In this document: one piece after another, positions 1 through 5,040 of the stretch
Layout: each line of letters starts with the position of its first letter
Numbering within the stretch: the first letter of the stretch is position 1
NCBI GenBank assembly: GCA_025774865.1
Contig: JALGZO010000631.1
Span: forward strand, 1-5,040
DNA: 5,040 nt
Direction: 5' to 3'
Origin: a bacterium
Lineage (GTDB): Bacteria; ARS69
Notes under the pieces: generated by a model
Databases searched by the model: none
What the model was told of the DNA's origin: nothing
The model's input: only the letters and a program-made list of their open reading frames with translations
Position numbers and translations under genes: made by a program

Positions 1-88
1 ACGTGGAGACGCTGCACACTTGATAGAGTTGGCCGTGGGCGATCGGCTTCTTGCAGGTGCTACACGTTCGCCAGGTGGAATCGGGCAT
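1..88 (-). CDS. Small cysteine-rich, probably zinc-ribbon protein (N-terminus, partial)
   Basis: An ATG at 88-86 opens a frame of 29 codons that continues off the left edge. The peptide begins MPDSTWRTCSTCKKPIAHG and goes on to a third Cys at 25 in VCSVST. The Cys9-x2-Cys12 knuckle followed by Lys-Lys-Pro-Ile, then a later Cys, looks like the first half of a zinc ribbon or treble clef. The remaining ligand or ligands should lie beyond the edge, and the first base of the next codon (T) is compatible with another Cys. I have a recollection of uncharacterised short bacterial proteins starting this way, but no function is known to me. The gene follows the DHOD-like gene on the same strand after 94 bp. 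With no clear terminator between them, read-through is possible, though the repeats at 110-152 suggest its own control. It is too short to place in a family with certainty. Confidence 0.75.
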   Translation of the reverse strand, partial: MPDSTWRTCSTCKKPIAHGQLYQVCSVST

Positions 89-98
89 CGGGGGCTGA

Positions 99-102
99 CT
101 CC
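99..102 (-). promoter_or_regulatory. Probable ribosome binding site of the left-edge gene
   Basis: GGAG on the minus strand lies 10 nt before the ATG at 88. The spacing is slightly long and the match short, but it supports this ATG over the one at 155, which is in another frame and has no purine run before it. Confidence 0.5.
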
Positions 103-109
103 GGTAGAT

Positions 110-152
110 CGGTCCCAACGTTCGGATCCGGCGGTCGCAACGTTCGGATCCG
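110..152. repeat. Two 21-bp direct repeats with 22-bp spacing
   Basis: Positions 110-130 and 132-152 are identical at 20 of 21 bases, differing only at 115 versus 137, and are separated by one base. Each copy contains the palindromes AACGTT and CGGATCCG. The 22-bp period is close to two turns of DNA, so both copies would face the same side of the helix, as paired regulator sites often do. They lie between the DHOD-like stop and the start of the small cysteine-rich gene, about 20 bp upstream of the latter's ribosome binding site. They could be an operator for that gene. Alternatively the two CGGATCCG copies could pair as an 8-bp stem with a 14-nt loop, but no T run follows to make this a standard terminator. 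Confidence 0.65.
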
Positions 153-182
153 CATGGAAACGACGGCCGCGATCCTAACCCG

Positions 183-1181
183 CTACAGGAACCCGCGCCA
201 GCTCTGGAGCACGCGCAGGTAGTTGCCCCGCTCGAACTCCGTGGGGTCGGGGCAGCGGAGCAGGTCCATGCTCCCCTGCATCTGCCCGATCGAATCGTAT
301 TTCCGCTCCTCCATCCAGCGGACGACCTCTTCGCGAACCGTCTTCAAGTGCTCGGGACCGTTCCGCAGGAGCGCCGACACCATCTGCACGGCGTCGGCTC
401 CGGCCATGATCGCCCGGACGGCGTCCAGGCCGTTGTGCACACCGCCGGTAACAGCCAGATGGCTCGTGATTCGCTCGGACAGAATCGCGAGCCAGCGGAG
501 CCGTAGCAAGAGCTCCTGCGAGTCCGACAGGTGGAGGACCGGAACCACCTCGAGCTCTTCCGGATCGATGTCGGGCTGGTAGAAGCGATTGAAGAGGACG
601 AGTCCCTTCGCGCCCGCGTCGTCGAGACAGCGGGCGAAGTGAGCGAGCGCGGTGAAGAAGGGCGACAACTTCACGGCGACGGGGATCTCGACCGCATTCA
701 CGACCGCCCGGACCATGTCGAGCACCCGCTCCTCGATCACCTGGCTCGTCTCGTGGGGGTCCGTCGCGACGAGGTACACGTTCAGCTCGAGGGCATTCGC
801 TCCGGCCGACTCCATCAGCTCGGCGTACTCGAGCCAGCCGCCCAACGACGTCCCGTTGAGCGAACCGATCACCGGAACTTCGACCGCTTCCCGGATCCGC
901 CGGAGCTGCTCCAGGTACTCGTCCGGGCCGAGCGTGAAGTCCCCCGGATCAGGCAGATACGAGAGGGCCTCCCCCGTCGACTCCACGATCGAGTCCATCG
1001 AGCGGTGCGCCGCGAGTTGCTCTCCCCGAATCTGCTCTTCGAAGAGCGATCTCATCACGATCGCCGCGGCGCCGGCGTCTTCCAGACGTCGCACCATGTC
1101 CAGGTCGTCGGCGAGAGGCGACGCGCCCGGCATGAAGGGGTGGGAGAGGTTGAGCCCGAGATAGCTGGTGGACAGGTCCAT
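183..1181 (-). CDS. Dihydroorotate-dehydrogenase-like FMN protein, probably not a true PyrD
   Basis: This complete 332-residue protein has a predicted TIM-barrel FMN-binding fold related to class 1 dihydroorotate dehydrogenases. Landmarks in order are PGASPL (18-23), the first FMN strand; NGTSLGGW (109-116); LELN (131-134); VKLSPFF (170-176) with the flavin-contacting Lys171; LFNRFYQPDID (196-206); and the phosphate-binding TGGVHNG (245-251) with GADAVQMVSALL (261-272). True class 1A enzymes have ELN followed by a Ser-Cys-Pro-Asn type loop that supplies the catalytic Cys and a substrate Asn. Here ELN is followed by VYLVATDP, without Cys, Ser or Asn. This matches the 'DHOD-like' subgroup, which is described as keeping FMN binding but lacking catalytic residues. 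There is no signal peptide, membrane segment or Fe-S motif. The ATG is 2 nt after the nifJ stop and has a strong ribosome binding site, so the two genes form one operon. A role tied to NifJ is inference; its substrate is unknown. Confidence 0.92.
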   Translation of the reverse strand: MDLSTSYLGLNLSHPFMPGASPLADDLDMVRRLEDAGAAAIVMRSLFEEQIRGEQLAAHRSMDSIVESTGEALSYLPDPGDFTLGPDEYLEQLRRIREAVEVPVIGSLNGTSLGGWLEYAELMESAGANALELNVYLVATDPHETSQVIEERVLDMVRAVVNAVEIPVAVKLSPFFTALAHFARCLDDAGAKGLVLFNRFYQPDIDPEELEVVPVLHLSDSQELLLRLRWLAILSERITSHLAVTGGVHNGLDAVRAIMAGADAVQMVSALLRNGPEHLKTVREEVVRWMEERKYDSIGQMQGSMDLLRCPDPTEFERGNYLRVLQSWRGFL

Positions 1182-1183
1182 GA

Positions 1184-4100
1184 CTACGCTTCCTCCGGAA
1201 TGGCTCGATCCGAGCTATCCGCGTCGCCGTCGGTGCTTTCCGGCGGAAGCGTGAGCCCCGCCAGCCGATCGTAGAAGGCGAAGCGCTGCGCGACATCCGT
1301 CTGCGCGCGCTTGGCGAGGCGCCCAAACCGCTTCGGATCCATCTTCTCGACCATCCGGAAGCGTGTCTCGTTTTCCATGAAGCGGCTGAGCGGAATCTTC
1401 GGCTCCCGGGAATCGAGGTGCAAGGGCGGCTGACCCTCGGCGACCCGGCGCGGGTCGAATCGATAAAGCGGCCACAGACCGGTCTGGACCGCCAGCTTCT
1501 GCTGGTCCGCGCCGCGCCGGAGGTCGTAGCCGTGCGCGATGCAGTGACTGTACGCGATCACGAGCGAAGGACCCCGGAACGAGTCCGCCTCTCGGAGAGC
1601 CCGGACGACCTGGTTCATGTTCGACCCGAACGCGACCTGCGCCACGTAGACCTGGCCCTGGCTCAGTGTCTCGAGGCCGAGATCCTTCTTCGGCGTTTCC
1701 TTGCCGGACGCGGCAAACTTCGCGGCGGCGCCGAGCGGGGTCGCCTTCGATTGCTGACCGCCCGTATTCGAGTACACCTCGGTGTCGAGCACGAGCACAT
1801 TGACGTCGCGGTTCTGAGCGAGCACGTGGTCGAGCCCTCCGTACCCGATGTCGTACGCCCAGCCGTCGCCGCCGACGATCCAGACGCTCTTCTTCACGAG
1901 ATAATCGGCGAGCTGCTCCAGCCGCCGCGCCTCGGACTTCGACGTCGCCGCGAGCTTCTCACGAAGCTCGGTCACCCGGTCGCGCTGTGCGCGGAGGCCG
2001 CCCTCGTCAGTCGGGTCCGCCTCCAGGATGTCGGCCACGAGCCGCTCTCCGACGTCGGCGGCAAGGGTCGCGAGCAGGGCGGCGGCTTGATCCCGGTGCG
2101 CGTCGACCGCCAGACGGAATCCGAGGCCGAACTCCGCGTTGTCCTCGAACAGGGAGTTCGACCAGGCCGGCCCCCGCCCGTCGGCGTTCACGGTCCACGG
2201 AGTCGTGGGCAGATTGCCGCCGAAGATCGACGAGCAACCGGTGGCGTTCGCGATCAGCAACCGATCTCCGAAGAGCTGAGAGAGCAGCTTCAAGTACGGA
2301 GTCTCCCCGCAGCCGGCACACGCCCCGGAGTACTCGAACAGCGGCTCGAAGAGTTGCGATCCGCGGGCGTCGATCTTCGCGACGGAGGTGCGATCCGCCT
2401 CGGGCAGGTCGAGGAAGAAGCGGTAGCTCTCGCGCTCGACGTCTCGTCGGGGCGGCTGCGGCTCCATGTCGATGGCCTTGTGGCGGGGGTTCGCCTTGTC
2501 CTTCACCGGACAGACCTCGACGCACAGGCCACAGCCGGTGCAGTCCTCCGGTGCCACCTGCAGCGTGTACGCCAGCCCGGTCAGACCTTCTCCGCGGCTC
2601 TCGGTGTGACGGAATTCGGAGGGCGCGCCGTCCAGCCGCGCCGGATCGTAGACCTTCGCGCGGATCGCGGCGTGCGGGCACGCGAGCGCGCAGCGATTGC
2701 ACTGGATGCAGATCTCGGAATCCCACACCGGAATCTCCTGCGCGAGGTTCCGTTTTTCCCACTGCGACGTTCCGGTCGGCCACGTTCCGTCGGGCGGGAA
2801 TGCGCTGACCGGCAGCAGGTCACCCTGGTTTGCGAGCATCATCGCCGTCACGCGCTGCACGAAGTCCGGTGCCTCCTCGGACACGACGGGAGGCCGCGAC
2901 CGGTCCGCCGTCACGCGCTCCGGAAGCTCTACGCGGTGCAGGTGATCGAGCGCGGCGTCCACCGCTTCGAAGTTCTGGCTCACGACGACGGAGCCCCGCT
3001 TCTCGTACGTCGCCCGGATGGCGTCTTTGATTCGCTCTACCGCCTGTTCCCGGGGAAGCACTCCCGAGATCGCGAAGAAGCAGGTCTGCATGATGGTGTT
3101 GATCCGGACTCCGAGCCCCGTCTCGCGGGCCACGCGATGAGCGTCGATCGTCCAGAGCTCGAGCTTCTTCTCGAGGATCGTGCTCTGCACGTCGTGAGGC
3201 AGTCGATCCCACACCTCGTCGGGCTCGCAGGGAGCGTTGAGAAGGAAGATCGCACCCGGCGTCGCCGTCCCGAGCACTTCGAAGCGGTCGAGGAAGTCGA
3301 ACTGATGGCACGCGACGAAACTGGCGCGCTTCACCAGATACGACGACCGGATGGGAGCGGGGCCGAGCCGCAGGTGCGAGACCGTGACCGCGCCGGCCTT
3401 CTTCGAATCGTAGACGAAGTACGCCTGTACGAAGTTCGAGGTCTCCTCACCGAGGATCTTGATCGTGTTCTTGTTCGCCCCGACCGTGCCGTCGGACCCG
3501 AGGCCGTAGAAGACGGCTTCGAAGACACCCTCGCGATCGGCTGCGGATTCGGGATCGACGGCGAGCGACGTGCCCGAGACGTCATCGACGATACCGACCG
3601 TGAAGTGCCGGCGGGGCTTGGCGGCGCGCGCCTCGTCGAGCGAGGCCTTCACCATCGCGGGATCGAACTCCTTCGACGAAAGGCCGTAGCGTCCCCCGAT
3701 CACCCGGGGATCCTCGGCGAGCGGCGACCATCCCTCCGCTCGCGCCTCGTGGAGAGCCGCGACGACGTCCAGCCAGAGCGGCTCACCCACCGCACCCGGT
3801 TCCTTCGTACGATCGAGGACGGTGATCGCGCGAACGGTCGCCGGCAGCGCGCCGACGAACTCACGGATGGCGAACGGCCGGTAGAGGCGGACCTTCACGA
3901 GGCCCACCTTCTCCCCCTGCGAGACGAGATGCTCGACCGTCTCGTGCGCGGTCTCGGCCCCCGACCCCATCATGACGACGACCCGCTCCGCCTCCGGATG
4001 CCCGACGTAGTCGAAGAGGTGGTACTGCCGCCCCGTGCGCCCGGCCAGCTGGTCCATCGTGGCCTGCACGATGCCGGGGCACGCCGCGTAGTACGGGTTC

Positions 4101-4801
4101 GACGCTTCGCGCGCCTGGAAGAAGACGTCCGGGTTCTGCGCCGTGCCGCGAATGACGGGACGGTCGGGCGTGAGCGCCCGTTCCCGGTGCACTCTCACCG
4201 CGTCGGCGTCGATCACCGCGCGCAGGTCCTCGTCGGAGAGGAGATCGATCTTCGCGATCTCGTGCGACGTACGGAAGCCGTCGAAGAAGTGAAGGAACGG
4301 GACGCGGGAGACCAGCGTCGCGGCCTGAGCGATGGCGGCGAGATCGTGCGCCTCCTGCACCGAGCCCGACGCCAGCAGCGCGAACCCCGTCTGCCGTGCG
4401 GCCATGACGTCGGAGTGATCCCCGAAGATCGAGAGTGCATGCGTCGCGACGGTCCGGGCGGCGACGTGAACGCAAAACGGCGTCAGTTCTCCCGCGATCT
4501 TGTAGAGATTCGGGATCATCAGGAGGAGACCCTGCGACGCCGTGAACGTCGTCGTCAGCGCCCCGGCCTGCAGCGCGCCGTGACACGTGCCGGCGGCGCC
4601 CCCTTCGGACTGGAGCTGAATGATGTCGGGCACGGATCCCCAGAGGTTGCGCCGGCCCTGTACCGACCAGGCGTCGGCGAGCTCGCCCATCGGCGACGCC
4701 GGGGTGATCGGGTAGATGGCGATCACTTCGTTGGTCCGGTGCGCGACGGAGGCGACGGCCTCGTTGCCGTCCACCGTCACGATGTGGCTAGCGCTCTGCA
4801 C
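1184..4801 (-). CDS. nifJ: Pyruvate:ferredoxin (flavodoxin) oxidoreductase, single-chain
   Basis: This 1205-residue cytoplasmic enzyme oxidatively decarboxylates pyruvate with CoA to acetyl-CoA and CO2, reducing ferredoxin or flavodoxin; the reaction is reversible. The length fits fused homodimeric PFORs (about 1170-1230). Domain I (about 1-255) has YPITPASPMGE with the substrate Thr33, QSEGGAAG (Glu66), and HVAARTVATHALSIFGDHSD with the pyruvate-binding Arg116. Domain II is about 256-400. The gamma domain (about 415-620) has the GLGSDGTVGANKNTIKILG segment. An EKR-like linker follows. The ferredoxin domain carries two [4Fe-4S] sites: Cys698/701/704/708 and Cys754/757/760/764. The TPP domain has proximal-cluster Cys828/831/856/1087, GDGWAYDIGYGGLDH (978-992) and SNTGGQ (1011-1016). 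All expected ligands are present, so it should be active. The GTG start gives the family's usual N-terminus. The frame is open upstream to a TGA at 5038-5036 with no ATG, GTG or TTG, which excludes an earlier start. Unlike Desulfovibrio africanus PFOR, it has no Cys after 1087. Confidence 0.98.
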   Translation of the reverse strand: MQSASHIVTVDGNEAVASVAHRTNEVIAIYPITPASPMGELADAWSVQGRRNLWGSVPDIIQLQSEGGAAGTCHGALQAGALTTTFTASQGLLLMIPNLYKIAGELTPFCVHVAARTVATHALSIFGDHSDVMAARQTGFALLASGSVQEAHDLAAIAQAATLVSRVPFLHFFDGFRTSHEIAKIDLLSDEDLRAVIDADAVRVHRERALTPDRPVIRGTAQNPDVFFQAREASNPYYAACPGIVQATMDQLAGRTGRQYHLFDYVGHPEAERVVVMMGSGAETAHETVEHLVSQGEKVGLVKVRLYRPFAIREFVGALPATVRAITVLDRTKEPGAVGEPLWLDVVAALHEARAEGWSPLAEDPRVIGGRYGLSSKEFDPAMVKASLDEARAAKPRRHFTVGIVDDVSGTSLAVDPESAADREGVFEAVFYGLGSDGTVGANKNTIKILGEETSNFVQAYFVYDSKKAGAVTVSHLRLGPAPIRSSYLVKRASFVACHQFDFLDRFEVLGTATPGAIFLLNAPCEPDEVWDRLPHDVQSTILEKKLELWTIDAHRVARETGLGVRINTIMQTCFFAISGVLPREQAVERIKDAIRATYEKRGSVVVSQNFEAVDAALDHLHRVELPERVTADRSRPPVVSEEAPDFVQRVTAMMLANQGDLLPVSAFPPDGTWPTGTSQWEKRNLAQEIPVWDSEICIQCNRCALACPHAAIRAKVYDPARLDGAPSEFRHTESRGEGLTGLAYTLQVAPEDCTGCGLCVEVCPVKDKANPRHKAIDMEPQPPRRDVERESYRFFLDLPEADRTSVAKIDARGSQLFEPLFEYSGACAGCGETPYLKLLSQLFGDRLLIANATGCSSIFGGNLPTTPWTVNADGRGPAWSNSLFEDNAEFGLGFRLAVDAHRDQAAALLATLAADVGERLVADILEADPTDEGGLRAQRDRVTELREKLAATSKSEARRLEQLADYLVKKSVWIVGGDGWAYDIGYGGLDHVLAQNRDVNVLVLDTEVYSNTGGQQSKATPLGAAAKFAASGKETPKKDLGLETLSQGQVYVAQVAFGSNMNQVVRALREADSFRGPSLVIAYSHCIAHGYDLRRGADQQKLAVQTGLWPLYRFDPRRVAEGQPPLHLDSREPKIPLSRFMENETRFRMVEKMDPKRFGRLAKRAQTDVAQRFAFYDRLAGLTLPPESTDGDADSSDRAIPEEA
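1191..1196 (-). promoter_or_regulatory. Ribosome binding site of the DHOD-like gene, inside the end of nifJ
   Basis: GGAGGA, a near-consensus Shine-Dalgarno sequence, lies 9 nt before the ATG at 1181. It is built into the last codons of nifJ (Pro-Glu-Glu-Ala, stop). Ribosomes finishing nifJ therefore release on top of this site, the classic arrangement for translational coupling. It is a better match than the nifJ site, so the downstream protein may be made at least as efficiently per transcript. Confidence 0.8.
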
Positions 4802-4808
4802 GACGTGA

Positions 4809-4815
4809 TCCCCCC
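4809..4815 (-). promoter_or_regulatory. Probable ribosome binding site of nifJ
   Basis: On the minus strand the G-rich run GGGGGGA ends 7 nt before the GTG start. It is an imperfect Shine-Dalgarno match, but it is the only purine run at a usable distance. Together with a GTG start it suggests moderate initiation strength. Confidence 0.45.
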
Positions 4816-4843
4816 GAGTGGCTGGCGATTCGACCCAAGGTAG

Positions 4844-4853
4844 CCCGATCGGG
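4844..4853. other. 10-bp perfect palindrome in the nifJ leader
   Basis: CCCGATCGGG is perfectly self-complementary and lies 5 bp from the larger inverted repeat, on its nifJ-proximal side. It could be part of the same regulatory region. A 10-bp palindrome built around GATC is also easily met by chance, so little weight is placed on it. Confidence 0.2.
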
Positions 4854-4858
4854 AGTGG

Positions 4859-4884
4859 AATTCCAGACCTCCAGGTCTTGAATT
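4859..4884. promoter_or_regulatory. 26-bp imperfect inverted repeat in the nifJ leader, candidate operator
   Basis: On the minus strand the arms are AATTCAAGACCT and AGGTCTGGAATT, separated by GG. Eleven of the twelve arm positions pair, and the only break is one A/G mismatch. The centre lies about 70 bp upstream of the nifJ GTG, where a dimeric regulator could bind. In RNA the same sequence would form a hairpin with a 2-nt loop, which is tight, so a DNA-level operator is the more natural reading. It is AT-richer than its surroundings. On the minus strand no T run follows it, so it does not look like a terminator for the upstream gene. It does not match the Rex operator pattern (TTGTGAA-N4-TTCACAA). 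No convincing sigma-70 or sigma-54 promoter could be placed around it. Confidence 0.5.
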
Positions 4885-4924
4885 TTCGCCCGCCGGAAGT
4901 CGCTGATATGAGAGGGTTTCCAGA

Positions 4925-4938
4925 GGCTCGTGGGAGCC
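4925..4938 (-). other. Small hairpin behind the upstream gene
   Basis: A perfect 5-bp stem (GGCTC paired with GAGCC) closes a 4-nt loop, 32 bp past the TAA of the upstream partial gene. On the minus strand it is followed by TCTGGAAACC and not by a run of T, so it does not qualify as a standard intrinsic terminator. A stem this short in GC-rich DNA can occur by chance. Confidence 0.25.
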
Positions 4939-4970
4939 AGAGGATCCCTCCCTGATGGGCCGAGCGCGGG

Positions 4971-5040
4971 TTAGAGGACCCGGTCGCCCGCCTCGACTCC
5001 GTAGTGCTCGAAGCACTCGGACTCCCGGCCTCGGATCACC
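4971..5040 (-). CDS. C-terminal end of an unidentified upstream protein (partial)
   Basis: Read on the minus strand from the right edge, one frame gives 22 sense codons and then a TAA at 4973-4971. The visible tail is VIRGRESECFEHYGVEAGDRVL. Nearly every codon ends in G or C (for example ATC, GGC, GAG, TTC, CAC, GTC, CTC), which matches the codon use of the two full genes and is why I prefer this frame to the competing ones. The residues are mixed charged and hydrophobic, as expected of a soluble globular C-terminus, with one Cys and no recognisable motif. I do not recognise the family from so short a piece and assign no function. The gene lies on the same strand as nifJ, 169 bp upstream of its start, so it may or may not share a transcript. 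The call rests on codon bias alone and could be a chance open frame. Confidence 0.55.
   Translation of the reverse strand, partial: VIRGRESECFEHYGVEAGDRVL

Noticed and set aside
60-155. A 31-codon minus-strand frame starting at ATG 155-153 through the direct repeats and overlapping the start of the left-edge gene.
   Set aside because: No ribosome binding site precedes it, the 22-bp repeat period would shift reading frame between copies, and the product has no recognisable features. A leader peptide cannot be excluded but is unsupported.
89-182. Intrinsic terminator after the DHOD-like gene.
   Set aside because: The repeated CGGATCCG copies can form a stem, but no T-rich tract follows on the minus strand.
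531-1274. A plus-strand open frame of 247 codons opposite the DHOD-like gene.
   Set aside because: Same GC-driven antisense effect. It spans the junction of two genuine minus-strand genes and its product is low-complexity and charged.
1418-4843. An open plus-strand frame of 1141 codons lying opposite nearly all of nifJ.
   Set aside because: It is codon-aligned with nifJ on the opposite strand, where stops arise only from sense TTA, CTA or TCA codons. These are avoided in GC-rich genes. The translation is Arg/Val/Asp/Glu-rich with no domain, while nifJ shows a full set of conserved motifs.
4802-4970. Sigma-70 or sigma-54 promoter for nifJ.
   Set aside because: CATATC near 4910-4905 resembles a -10 box but has no -35 partner at 16-18 bp. 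The TGGCTCCCACGAGCC stretch lacks the GC element needed for a -24/-12 promoter.
4777-5016. A 79-codon minus-strand frame covering the nifJ leader and overlapping its start.
   Set aside because: It overlaps both the better-supported tail of the upstream gene and the nifJ start. It has no motif, an irregular composition and no ribosome binding site.

Overview
The window is GC-rich (about two thirds G+C by eye, with strong G/C preference at third codon positions). It appears to come from a bacterial chromosome with an ordinary metabolic layout, and every supported gene lies on the minus strand, so transcription runs from high to low coordinates. I see no RNA gene, insertion sequence, CRISPR array or phage gene. 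The organism cannot be named from this window. A high-GC bacterium that oxidises pyruvate with a ferredoxin-type enzyme is all that can be inferred. The zinc-ribbon start at the left edge reminds me of proteins from Myxococcota-like and other proteobacterial lineages, but that is an impression from memory.

Layout in the direction of transcription: (1) 5040-4971 is the last 22 codons of an unidentified upstream gene. (2) 4970-4802 is a 169-bp intergenic leader with a near-perfect 26-bp inverted repeat at 4859-4884 and two smaller dyads. (3) 4801-1184 is a complete single-chain pyruvate:ferredoxin (flavodoxin) oxidoreductase, nifJ type, with a GTG start. (4) 1181-183 is a complete dihydroorotate-dehydrogenase-like flavoprotein, starting two bases after the nifJ stop. 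(5) 182-89 is a 94-bp gap with two 21-bp direct repeats spaced 22 bp apart. (6) 88-1 is the start of a small cysteine-rich, probably zinc-binding protein that runs off the left edge.

The core is the two-gene unit nifJ plus DHOD-like. NifJ converts pyruvate and CoA to acetyl-CoA and CO2 and passes electrons to ferredoxin or flavodoxin; the reaction is reversible. The DHOD-like protein keeps the FMN-barrel landmarks of class 1 dihydroorotate dehydrogenases but lacks the Cys-Pro-Asn segment that carries the catalytic base in that class. It is therefore probably not a pyrimidine enzyme. Its tight coupling to nifJ suggests a role linked to the oxidoreductase, but that role is not known to me. I found no clearly novel system here. 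The best leads are this unexplained partner and the two uncharacterised repeat structures in the intergenic gaps.
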